Below are positions 27,877 to 37,064 of a DNA stretch of 64,000 bases, in pieces. The DNA is from Pantoea vagans (GTDB taxonomy: Bacteria > Pseudomonadota > Gammaproteobacteria > Enterobacterales > Enterobacteriaceae): NCBI RefSeq assembly GCF_004792415.1, contig NZ_CP038855.1, positions 62,001 through 126,000 of the forward strand. Direction: 5' to 3'. The notes under the pieces were generated by a model. It worked only from the letters and a program-made list of their open reading frames with translations. It was not told where the DNA came from and did not search any database. The position numbers and the translations under genes were made by a program. Each line of letters begins with the position of its first letter. Position 1 is the first letter of the stretch.

Positions 27877-29406
27877 ATGCTGGTCGGCTTCAGCGCTCTG
27901 CGCGAACGTTATGCTATCAAACTGGCGCAGCCATTACGCGTTAAGTCAGCTATCGGAACGGTCCGCTCTCATCATGAGAGTCAGGGGCAGGTGGAAAATC
28001 ATTATCCCCCTGGCTATCAGCCGGAAGATGATTTTGCCGGTCACTTTGCCTTTGGTCTTAAGTACGAAGAGGTTCACCTGGAGTTTTTTGCCCGCCTGTT
28101 TACCGCTGTCGGCCCGGAACCTCTGGAGGCGTGGTGCCGTCAGGAGCCGTTCGGACAGTATGCGCGACGGGCTGGCTTTTTCTATGAATGGCTGACCGGC
28201 AACACGCTGCAGGTACCGGATGTCACTAATGGTGGTTATATTGAGGCCATTTCATCCAAAGCCTGTCTGACCCGAACGACAGTTAAGCGCGTCAGACGCT
28301 GGCGCATCAATGATAACCTGCCAGGAACGGTGGATTTCTGCCCGATGGTGCGCAGGAACGCGGCCGTTGAGCAGGCGCTTACGTTCGATCTCAATGATGC
28401 CTTAAACGATCTGGATAACGCCTTTGGCGCAGACATCCTGATGCGCACTGCCAGCTGGCTGACATTTAAAGAGTCGCGCGCCAGTTTTCTGATTGAGAAA
28501 GAGTCGGATCAGGGCGACCGCATTCAGCGTTTTGCTCACGTGATTGCGCAGTATTGCGGACAGCTTGACGATCCGCTCAGTGATAGCAACCTGCATACCA
28601 TACAGCAGGGCATTCTTGGCCAGGACGCACTGGGACTGGGCCTGCGCCGCTCACCGGTGTTTGTCGGGCAGTCGACAATGCGTGAAGACATCGTCCACTA
28701 TATTGCACCACACTATGATGATGTTCCCCGCTTCATGCAGGGCCTGAAAGCCTTTGACCTGGCGACGCGGGGTGCCGCGCCACTGGCCCGTGCCGCGGTT
28801 ATTGCGTTTGGCTTCGTCTATATCCACCCGATGCGTGATGGCAATGGCCGCATCCACCGGTTTTTAATCAATGACACGCTGATTCGTGACGGGGCGATAC
28901 CTTATGGGGTCATCCTGCCGGTCTCAGCCACCATCACCAGCTCGATGGATTTTCGGGTCGGCTACGACCGCACGCTGGACGTATTCTCGAAACGGCTGAT
29001 GCGGCGCTATGCGGGCTGCTATCGGTTTGGTGAGCTCAAAACCTATGAAGATGGCACGCTGAGCAACTTCAGTTTCAGCGACTATGAGGATGCCCGTTTC
29101 GCCTGGCGTTATCCCGACCTAACCGAGCATGTGCTTTATACCTGCAAAGTTATAGAGCACACCGTCCGAAAAGAGATGGCTGATGAAGCGCGCGTACTGG
29201 TGATATTTCAGCGTGCACAGCAGCGCCTGAAGGAAGTCGTTGAAATGCCCGATCAGGACGCGAGTCGCATTATTCGGTCGCTGAAGGAAAATGGCTGGCA
29301 GATCTCCGGCAAGCTTAAAAAAACGTTCCCGTTGCTGGACGATGCGACGCTGTCCGGGCGCATCGTGGAAGCGGTCAGATCGGCGTTTGAGACTCAGGCA
29401 GACTGA
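27877..29406 (+). CDS. Fic-family protein (AMP-transferring)
   Basis: Protein of 509 residues. The Fic core HPMRDGNGRIHR (His317-Arg328) matches HPFx[DE]GN[GK]R, with Met for the usual Phe; His317 is the likely catalytic base. N-terminal to it is RASFLIEKE, close to the class II inhibitory helix [ST]xxxE[GN] with Ser203 and Glu207 but Lys208 at the last position. Fic enzymes attach AMP from ATP to target hydroxyls. The C-terminal ~100 residues (RIIRSLKENGWQISGKLKKT) look like a winged helix. It follows the arn operon and has direct repeats upstream; no separate antitoxin gene is seen. Confidence 0.85.
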   Translation: MLVGFSALRERYAIKLAQPLRVKSAIGTVRSHHESQGQVENHYPPGYQPEDDFAGHFAFGLKYEEVHLEFFARLFTAVGPEPLEAWCRQEPFGQYARRAGFFYEWLTGNTLQVPDVTNGGYIEAISSKACLTRTTVKRVRRWRINDNLPGTVDFCPMVRRNAAVEQALTFDLNDALNDLDNAFGADILMRTASWLTFKESRASFLIEKESDQGDRIQRFAHVIAQYCGQLDDPLSDSNLHTIQQGILGQDALGLGLRRSPVFVGQSTMREDIVHYIAPHYDDVPRFMQGLKAFDLATRGAAPLARAAVIAFGFVYIHPMRDGNGRIHRFLINDTLIRDGAIPYGVILPVSATITSSMDFRVGYDRTLDVFSKRLMRRYAGCYRFGELKTYEDGTLSNFSFSDYEDARFAWRYPDLTEHVLYTCKVIEHTVRKEMADEARVLVIFQRAQQRLKEVVEMPDQDASRIIRSLKENGWQISGKLKKTFPLLDDATLSGRIVEAVRSAFETQAD

Positions 29407-29437
29407 CTCCCTGGGTTTCACCGGGAACCCGTGCGCA

Positions 29438-30139
29438 CTATGCTCCGCAGAGCGGTTTGAGCTGTGCGGCCAGCGCCTGGATATCGCTGACAATCAAATC
29501 AGGTGCAGGTGCCAGCGGATAAGGTACCTGTCCCGGACGGCTGACAAAGGCGGTCTTCATCCCTGCACGTTTTGCGCCGCCCACATCCCAGCCATGCGCC
29601 GCTACCATCATGCACTCTGCGGCGGGTTTGCCCATCTCTTTCATTGCCCACTGATAGACTCTGAGATCGGGTTTATAGACCTGCATCTGTTCCACGCTAA
29701 GGATGCGGGTGAACAGCGGTGCCAGTCCGGCTGAGCTGAGTTGTTTTTCTGCCAGCGCGGCAGAGGAGTTGGTCAGCGCAACCAGCGTAAATCCCTGCTG
29801 CTTCAGGGCAGCCAGTCCTGCGGCAACGTCAGGATGAGCGGGCATGGCGGCGAGAATGTCAGCCAGCGGCGTCGCGTCAGCTGGCAGAGTGACGCCGTAA
29901 CGCGCAGCGGTCATCTTCAGTACCGCTTCGGCAATATCACCAAAGCTGTGCCAGCTGCCGGTCACTGACTCGACCAGTGAATGATGCAACAGCGAGGTAA
30001 ACCAGGCCTCGGCGCGTTCTGATTTGTTGCCAAGCCGCTGCGCGACAACCTGGTTCAGTTCTTTGGTGTCCAGGAGGGTTTCATTGACATCGAAAAACAG
30101 GGTGCCGCTACAGGGTTCGGGGTTATGAATGCGGGTCAT
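29438..30139 (-). CDS. Haloacid dehalogenase type II
   Basis: HAD-family hydrolase of 233 residues. The start is ATG 30139 (MTRIHNPEPCSG) because GGAGG precedes it; the longer frame to 30208 is less likely. It shows the nucleophile motif LFFDVNETLLD, motif II VALTNSSAAL, and motif III YKPDLRVYQWA, plus the MMVAAHGWDVGGAKRAG acidic motif typical of L-2-haloacid dehalogenases. It would displace halide from 2-haloacids with inversion. It is convergent with the Fic gene, 31 bp apart. Confidence 0.88.
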   Translation of the reverse strand: MTRIHNPEPCSGTLFFDVNETLLDTKELNQVVAQRLGNKSERAEAWFTSLLHHSLVESVTGSWHSFGDIAEAVLKMTAARYGVTLPADATPLADILAAMPAHPDVAAGLAALKQQGFTLVALTNSSAALAEKQLSSAGLAPLFTRILSVEQMQVYKPDLRVYQWAMKEMGKPAAECMMVAAHGWDVGGAKRAGMKTAFVSRPGQVPYPLAPAPDLIVSDIQALAAQLKPLCGA

Positions 30140-30381
30140 GGGGGCCTCCGGCTGATGTATTGGGTGTGATTGTGAGGCTTTGTCAGACGCTGTCTGAAGG
30201 TAGGACACTGAGGAGGATTACTCAAGGTATGGAGGCATTGTCAGGTCTGGACTCAGGCTAAAAAGCAGACGGAATTCAGGTCAGGATTAAATGCGCATAA
30301 TACTAGTTATGTTAAATTTATATAATTAATAATTATGAATCAATAGATTACAATCCAGACCTCCCCTTTCAATATTAAAAA

Positions 30382-31121
<740 letters not shown>

Positions 31122-31133
31122 GTGTATGCTCCT

Positions 31134-31191
31134 TGTATAGCAATTGCTTTACAAGCATAACATAAGCAATATGTATAGCAAATGCTATACA
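31134..31191. promoter_or_regulatory. Paired palindromic operators of TacAT module
   Basis: Operator 2 at 31172-31191 reads TGTATAGCAAATGCTATACA, with perfect 9-bp arms. Operator 1 at 31134-31153 is the same palindrome with one arm mismatch (TGTATAGCA, AT, TGCTTTACA). Centres are 38 bp apart. They sit right before the antitoxin start, as expected for ribbon-helix-helix autorepression. Confidence 0.75.
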
Positions 31192-31229
31192 AAGTCACCG
31201 AAGGTTTCCTGCATGTTATTTATGGCCCG

Positions 31230-32036
31230 CTAACTAAGTTTCACCAGCCCAATCGTTTTCTCAATCACGATTAAAATCAGCACTGCGAAGATAATAAAGA
31301 CCACCGAAATAGCATTCACTGTAGGATCAAAGGTCTGATCGACATAGTTAAAGACACGAACCGGTACGGTAATAGTGTCTGGTGCGCTGAGAAACAGGCT
31401 TACTGAGACTTCACCAAATGAGGTTACCGCTGCAAATACTGCACCGGCCAGAATACCGGGTTTTATCAGCGGCAGCGTCACGTGACGAAACGTATACCAA
31501 CGCCCGGCGCCTAAACTCATCGATACCGCTTCGAGACGCTTATCCATCGCCGCCAGACTCACACTGACTGTGCGCACCACATAGGGCAGCGCCACCACGA
31601 CATGGCCAATCACCAGCCCGCTAATCATTCCGGCGATGCCCGCCGCCGTCAGGAGATAGAGCATCGCAATACCCAGCACCACTTGCGGAATCATCAGCGG
31701 CGACAGAATAAAAGCCTGTAAGGCTTCGCGATAACGGAATTCCAGCCGTGCCAGCGACCAAGCGGCAAAGGTACCGAGCACCACTGTAAGGGGGGTGACG
31801 ATTACCAGCAGTAAGGCGCTGATCCAAAGCGATGCGACCCAGCCGTCATCCTGCAGCAGCGCGCTAAACCAGTGCAGCGAAAATCCCTTCGGTGGAAACT
31901 GCGGATAAGGTTCCGGACTAAATGCCGAGAGCACAATCACCAGCACCGGCAGTGCTAAAAAGGCGTAAATTATAACACCCGCAAGTGTCACGCCGAACTG
32001 CGTCAGGCGCTGCGAAAGACTGTGATAGTTATCCAT
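31230..32036 (-). CDS. ABC transporter permease (PotC-like)
   Basis: Protein of 268 residues with about six helices and the EAA loop (LEAVSMSLGAGRWYTFRHVTLPLIKPG). It is the second permease of a four-gene polyamine/opine-type importer. It overlaps the upstream permease by 8 bp and is the last gene of the reverse operon. Confidence 0.9.
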   Translation of the reverse strand: MDNYHSLSQRLTQFGVTLAGVIIYAFLALPVLVIVLSAFSPEPYPQFPPKGFSLHWFSALLQDDGWVASLWISALLLVIVTPLTVVLGTFAAWSLARLEFRYREALQAFILSPLMIPQVVLGIAMLYLLTAAGIAGMISGLVIGHVVVALPYVVRTVSVSLAAMDKRLEAVSMSLGAGRWYTFRHVTLPLIKPGILAGAVFAAVTSFGEVSVSLFLSAPDTITVPVRVFNYVDQTFDPTVNAISVVFIIFAVLILIVIEKTIGLVKLS

Positions 32037-32895
32037 GATTTTTCTTCTCCCAGTGTTTCAGAAACATCCCCGCAATCCCTGCGACAACCAGGATCATCAC
32101 CAGTAACGTCAATGAGAGTGCTGCCGCCAGCGGCAGATTGGCGATCTGCATTGCCTGCTGATAAATGGCAATCGGCAGCAACGGTTGTAAGCGCCCGCCA
32201 ATCAGCAAAGGTGTGATGTAACTGCCTGCCGCGAGGGAAAATACAATAATGAAACCGGTTAGCATGCCGGGCAGCGTCAAAGGCAACACCACGCGGCGGA
32301 AGGTCATTGCAGGTGTGGCACCAAGACTCATCGCCGCCAGCCGCAGCGAAGGCGCGATTTCATTCAGCGAGGTAATCAGCGGCAGCACGGCAAACGGCAG
32401 CATCACCTGCACATAGGCGATGATCACCGCATTCATGTTCCATAACAGGCTGAGCGGCTGCGGAATCAGGCCGGTGAACAGCAGAAAGCCATTTATCAAA
32501 CCGTTCTGGGCCAACAGCACAATCCACGCGAACGTGCGGATCACCACGCTGGTGAGCAAAGGTGAAATCAGGATGACATACAGCAGCGTGCGCCAGCCGC
32601 GCCGCTGCGTCGTCACCAGCAGCCACGCCGCCGGCCACGCCAGCAGCACCGTGATGGCGGCGGTCAGCAGCGACACCCACAGCGTTGTCCAGAGCGCATG
32701 CAGATATTGTGGCTCGGTAAATACCGTAATATATTGCGCCAGGCTGTAACCCGGTAGCGGATTGAGCAGGCCATCAACGTTGGTCAGGCTTTGGTCGAAC
32801 AGCAGTAGCAGCGGCACCAGCAAAAACAGCATCAGAAACAGTAGCGATGGTGTCAGCAGCAGCCAGGGAAACAGATTACGCGTAGCGATCCTCAT
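32029..32895 (-). CDS. ABC transporter permease (PotB-like)
   Basis: Protein of 288 residues. The start is ATG 32895, coupled to the ATPase stop as TGATG; the longer frame reads through the ATPase gene. It starts MRIATRNLFPWLLLTPSLLF and has the EAA loop LRLAAMSLGATPAMTFRRVV. It pairs with the PotC-like permease. Confidence 0.9.
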   Translation of the reverse strand: MRIATRNLFPWLLLTPSLLFLMLFLLVPLLLLFDQSLTNVDGLLNPLPGYSLAQYITVFTEPQYLHALWTTLWVSLLTAAITVLLAWPAAWLLVTTQRRGWRTLLYVILISPLLTSVVIRTFAWIVLLAQNGLINGFLLFTGLIPQPLSLLWNMNAVIIAYVQVMLPFAVLPLITSLNEIAPSLRLAAMSLGATPAMTFRRVVLPLTLPGMLTGFIIVFSLAAGSYITPLLIGGRLQPLLPIAIYQQAMQIANLPLAAALSLTLLVMILVVAGIAGMFLKHWEKKNHG

Positions 32896-33977
32896 CAGAC
32901 GTGCTCCTGCGCAGGCAGTACGATGACATCCGCAGCTTGCCAGTGCAGATAGCAGCGATCGCCTGGCGCGGGCAATTGTGAGAAGTGCACTTCTGCAGGC
33001 TGAACGCGGATCTCGCCGCCGCCCGGCAACTGACATATCAGGCGCAAGGTTGCACCGGCAAAACTTACCTCTTTCACGCTGGCGACGCTGCCGTTGCTGG
33101 CAAGGTGCTGCGGCTCGGTGGAGAACTGCACACGCTCAGGACGTAAAATCAGCAACGATGATTCACCTGCAGGTTGCGCTGCGGCCAGTTGCAGCGCTTC
33201 ACCAGCGGCAACGAAGTGATCGCGTGCCTGATAAAGCCCATTCTGCGCAGAAACATGAAACAGATTGGCCTGTCCGACAAACTCGGCGACAAAACGATTC
33301 GCTGGCTGGCGATAGAGCGCCGCAGGTGTGCCAATCTGTTGCAGCTCGCCCTGCCCCAGAATGCCAATGCGATCCGATAGCGTGAGCGCCTCTTCCTGAT
33401 CGTGCGTCACCAGCACCGTGGTGATGCCGACGCGTTGCTGCAGCGAACGCAGTTCATCCTGCATCTCCCTGCGCAGGCGCGCATCCAGATTCGACAGTGG
33501 TTCATCCAGCAACAAGACCTGCGGTTCAATCGCCAGCGCGCGGGCAATCGCCACGCGCTGTTGTTGTCCGCCGGAAAGCTGATGTGGCATGCGCTGCGCC
33601 AGTCCTTCCAGTCGTACCTGCTTCAGGACCTCAGTGACGCGACGCTGCTGCTCACTGCGCGACACTTTGCGCACCTGCAGCCCGAATGCGACGTTATCGC
33701 TCACGCTCAGATGCGGAAACAGCGCGTAGTTCTGAAGAACCATGCCGATATGGCGCTGATACGGCGGCAGAGGGGTGACATCCTTGCCGCCAATCAATAC
33801 ACGTCCATTATTGGGCGACAAAAATCCGGCGATGATATTCAGCAGCGTGGTTTTACCGCAGCCGCTCGGCCCAAGCAGGGAGAAAAACTCACCCTGCTCA
33901 ATGGTAATGCTGACGTCAATAAGGGCGCGGTGGTTATCAAACTGCCGCGCTACGCCGTCGATGACGACTGAACTCAT
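32895..33977 (-). CDS. ABC transporter ATP-binding protein (PotA-like)
   Basis: Protein of 360 residues. It shows Walker A (GPSGCGKTTL), Q-loop, signature LSGGQQQRVAIARALA, Walker B (VLLLDEPLSNLD) and H-loop (TVLVTHDQEEA), then a C-terminal TOBE-type regulatory domain. It overlaps the binding-protein stop. It drives uptake through the two permeases. Confidence 0.93.
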   Translation of the reverse strand: MSSVVIDGVARQFDNHRALIDVSITIEQGEFFSLLGPSGCGKTTLLNIIAGFLSPNNGRVLIGGKDVTPLPPYQRHIGMVLQNYALFPHLSVSDNVAFGLQVRKVSRSEQQRRVTEVLKQVRLEGLAQRMPHQLSGGQQQRVAIARALAIEPQVLLLDEPLSNLDARLRREMQDELRSLQQRVGITTVLVTHDQEEALTLSDRIGILGQGELQQIGTPAALYRQPANRFVAEFVGQANLFHVSAQNGLYQARDHFVAAGEALQLAAAQPAGESSLLILRPERVQFSTEPQHLASNGSVASVKEVSFAGATLRLICQLPGGGEIRVQPAEVHFSQLPAPGDRCYLHWQAADVIVLPAQEHV

Positions 33978-35050
33978 TTCGCACCGCCAAGGGCCTGGCT
34001 CCAGCGACGCGTCCAGTCCGCCAGCTGGGGCGTTGCGGTGCTGTAATCAATCCAGATCAGTTTGCTGTATGCCTCTTCGCCCACTTTCACCTGCTTTTTC
34101 AGGTTATCGCTGTACTGCACGTCTTTGTTGGTCATGCCATACAGTGATTTATCCGAGAAGGCTTTCTGCACTGCGGGTGCAGACAGGGCGTTCACCACTT
34201 TGTAGGCGTTGGCGAGGTTCGGTGCGCCTTTCGGAATGACCCAGTTCGCTGCGCCGACGACCGGGCCGTCGGACGGATAGACGAAATTAACTTTCATGCC
34301 TTGCTGTTTCAGCGCAAACACGCGGCCATCCCAGTACGGCACCACCCATGCATCGCCGCGCTCCAGCAGGGTTTGAATCGCGCCCGGGCTGTCAGGGAAA
34401 GCCACCGCGTTACCCCGTAGTTCCGCGAGTTTTGCGAAGGCTTTATCCACTGCGGCAGGCTGATTAAGCTCGCCACCTAACGCGTGCACTAAACCTGCGA
34501 AGAACTGTAAACCGGCGGCGTAAGTCGGCGATGAAATTGCCACGTGGCCTTTGTATTCCGGATTCCACAAGTCGAGCCAGCTTTTCGGCGGGGTTTTTAC
34601 TAAATCGCTGCGATAAGCGAGTCCGAGCTGACCAAGGCTGAATGCGGCGGCGTAGGTTTGATTGTTGTAAACAAAGCGCGACTGCACGCTTTTATACAGA
34701 TGGTTAAGGTTGGGAATATCTTTGACATCCAGCGGCTGTAGCAAGCCTGCCGCCTGCGCACGCTGCACGGTATCGGGCTGGAACACCACCACGTCATACG
34801 GCGAACGACGGCCTTTGGCAGCACGCAACTTTGCAAACCACTCGGCATCGGCGCCCGGCACCACGGTCAGCTTAAGGTGATTATCTTTGGCAAACTGCTC
34901 CAGACCGGACGCGCGGATATTTTTCTCCCAGTCACCGCCGTACACCCCGACGATCACCGAGTCGGTAGTTTCAGCCGCGCTCGCCGCACCGCTGATCAAT
35001 ATGCCCACGAGTGTAGTGAGCAGAATTTTTTTGTTAACTGACTGGCGCAT
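33974..35050 (-). CDS. Periplasmic substrate-binding protein (PotD/spermidine-type)
   Basis: Protein of 358 residues. The start at ATG 35050 (MRQSVNKKILLTTLVGILIS) is preceded by AGGAGAGGG; signal peptide ends near GAASA. The mature part has VIVGVYGGDWEKNIR and AANWVIPKGAPNLANAYKVV, features of type 2 periplasmic binding proteins for polyamines and related compounds. It overlaps the hydantoinase B stop region by 17 bp, linking uptake to the hydrolases. The ligand is probably an oxoproline, hydantoin or opine-like compound; this is inferred from neighbours. Confidence 0.88.
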   Translation of the reverse strand: MRQSVNKKILLTTLVGILISGAASAAETTDSVIVGVYGGDWEKNIRASGLEQFAKDNHLKLTVVPGADAEWFAKLRAAKGRRSPYDVVVFQPDTVQRAQAAGLLQPLDVKDIPNLNHLYKSVQSRFVYNNQTYAAAFSLGQLGLAYRSDLVKTPPKSWLDLWNPEYKGHVAISSPTYAAGLQFFAGLVHALGGELNQPAAVDKAFAKLAELRGNAVAFPDSPGAIQTLLERGDAWVVPYWDGRVFALKQQGMKVNFVYPSDGPVVGAANWVIPKGAPNLANAYKVVNALSAPAVQKAFSDKSLYGMTNKDVQYSDNLKKQVKVGEEAYSKLIWIDYSTATPQLADWTRRWSQALGGAK

Positions 35051-37064
35051 GGCCCTCTCCTGGTATTGAGATAATTGACGCTGAAAGTTCACTTTCCAGC
35101 GCGCACAGCGCCTCAGCAAAGGCCTTGCGCGCAGTCGCTAACGCGGGAGAAGTTGAACGGGGAAAATCTGCTGGTAACTGCGCAAGCGCGGTGGCAAACA
35201 CCACTGAGCGATATCGCAGGCGTTCGGCCTGACTGAGGGGATAAAGCAGCTGATTGAGCCGCGTCAACAAATCGCCATCGAATAGCGTCTGCCAGTTCAC
35301 GCGCGCCGCACCGAATGAAGATGACACCTCACGCGGTTGGCTGCGTAAAGCGGCAGTAGCCGCCGCATCAATGCCCTGTTCGGTAAGCACCACACCGTAG
35401 TGCTGCGCCGCATCGGCCTGGCTGAGCAAGTCGTTATCGACATCCTTTTGTACTGCCAGCGCATCGCGCCTGAAAGGATCGCCCCAGCCGCCGCCGCCAG
35501 GCGTTTGCAGCAGCACTTCGTCACCGGCGTTGACGCGCAGCAAATCGATCTTGCCGAGCGCCTGACCGCCAGCGACATCAGGATTAAGCGTCAGCGTGGT
35601 GGATTGACCCGGCTGGCCACCCTGCACGCCCCACGGCTGGAACAGCATACGCTCCATGCCACGTGCCAGCAGCGTGCTGTCATTTTGCAAAATGCGCACG
35701 CAGATCTGCTGACCCATGCCGCCGCGCCATTGTCCTGCACCGGCAGAACCGGGTCGCAGCGCGTACTGGCGGATTTCGATATGTGTTTCCGCTTCCACCA
35801 TCTCCACCGGATTATTTGCCAGATTCGAAATGCTGTTGTCGCGCCCATCGATGCCGTCGTGCCCCCGGCGTGCCCCGCCGCCACCGACCATCGGTTCAAT
35901 TACCTGCACATTCTGCTCACGGCCATTGCGTGCCACTTCAGCGATCACCAGCGGAATAATGGTGCCGCCGCTGGCGGCGGGCATCACCTCCGGCAAAGGC
36001 TGTCCCAGCAAACCGTTAAGCAGATCGTTGACGCGTACCGCCGCCGCATGACGTACGCCAACGGCGGCCGGATAATGCGGATTGACCAGCGATCCAGCGG
36101 GCGCAAACAGCGTGACTGGCGCGAGTAGCCCGGCATTCAGTGGCACGCCTTTATCCAGCGTGCACACCAGCGCCAGAATGCGCAGCGTAAGCCACGCATG
36201 CGGATCGCCATGGCTGGGAATGTTGATCGCGGCCGCTACCTGCGCATCGCTGCCTGTGAAATCAAGATGCACGTTGCCGTCATTAAAGGTGGCGGTGATG
36301 GCGAGCCGTACCGGCAAGCCGCTGCCTGCGGCGTCATCAAGATAATCTTCAAACTGATATACGCCGTCGGGAATGCGGCGCAGCACCTGACGCGCGCGTA
36401 ACGCCGAGTAAGCCTGCAAATCCTGCTGAGCCTGAACCACGTTCGTCACGCCATGCTGCACCACAATGCGGTTAAGACGATCGCGACCGGCATTAAGCGC
36501 AGCCAGCATTGCCTGAATATCGCCAGCAATCGCATCCGGCGTGCGGCTGTTAGCGGTGAGAATGTTCATCACATCGCGATTGAGTTCGCCCGCCCGCACC
36601 AGCTTTACGGGCGGAATTTGCAGCCCTTCCTGATAAATATCGCTATTGGTCGGCGAGATGCTGCTCGGTACGCGTCCGCCAACGTCGGAGGCGTGTAAAA
36701 AAGCCCAGCCCCACGCCACCAGTTCGCCGTTAATGAACCACGGCGCCAGCACCTGCAAATCCGGCAGATGCGTGGCCAGACCCCGCGAACGCCAGGGATC
36801 GTTGGTCAGAATCATATCGCCGGGCACGACCTCGCCGATGGCCTGAATCGCGGTTAGCGCATTCAGCCCGACAAAACCGGATACGCCAATGCCTTTCGGA
36901 TAAGCAAAGAAGCGGCCCTGTAAATCGGCTACCGCGCAGCAAAAATCGGCGGTCTCCTTCACATAAAGTGTGCGTCCGGTGCGCTGCAGGATGTGGCACA
37001 TCTCTTCGGTGAGCGCAGTGAGTTTTTGGTTGAGGATTTCGAGTGTAATGGCATCCAGCTTCAT
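35034..37064 (-). CDS. Hydantoinase/oxoprolinase subunit B (HyuB)
   Basis: Protein of 676 residues. It has the HyuB pattern: LTALTEEMCHILQRTGRTLYVKE, DMILTNDPWRSRGLATHLPD, HLDFTGSDAQ, PMVGGGGARRGHDGIDG and LLQTPGGGGWGDP. With subunit A it hydrolyses hydantoins, N-methylhydantoins or 5-oxoproline with ATP. GGGGGAGG precedes the ATG. It overlaps HyuA by 4 bp. Confidence 0.92.
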   Translation of the reverse strand: MKLDAITLEILNQKLTALTEEMCHILQRTGRTLYVKETADFCCAVADLQGRFFAYPKGIGVSGFVGLNALTAIQAIGEVVPGDMILTNDPWRSRGLATHLPDLQVLAPWFINGELVAWGWAFLHASDVGGRVPSSISPTNSDIYQEGLQIPPVKLVRAGELNRDVMNILTANSRTPDAIAGDIQAMLAALNAGRDRLNRIVVQHGVTNVVQAQQDLQAYSALRARQVLRRIPDGVYQFEDYLDDAAGSGLPVRLAITATFNDGNVHLDFTGSDAQVAAAINIPSHGDPHAWLTLRILALVCTLDKGVPLNAGLLAPVTLFAPAGSLVNPHYPAAVGVRHAAAVRVNDLLNGLLGQPLPEVMPAASGGTIIPLVIAEVARNGREQNVQVIEPMVGGGGARRGHDGIDGRDNSISNLANNPVEMVEAETHIEIRQYALRPGSAGAGQWRGGMGQQICVRILQNDSTLLARGMERMLFQPWGVQGGQPGQSTTLTLNPDVAGGQALGKIDLLRVNAGDEVLLQTPGGGGWGDPFRRDALAVQKDVDNDLLSQADAAQHYGVVLTEQGIDAAATAALRSQPREVSSSFGAARVNWQTLFDGDLLTRLNQLLYPLSQAERLRYRSVVFATALAQLPADFPRSTSPALATARKAFAEALCALESELSASIISIPGEGHAPVS

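Noticed and set aside
29411..29430. Terminator between Fic and haloacid dehalogenase
   Set aside because: GGGTT/AACCC stem is short with a mismatch and no T tract.
32895..33036. Extended N-terminus of the PotB-like permease
   Set aside because: It reads across the ATPase gene; ATG 32895 coupled to the ATPase stop gives the normal permease start.
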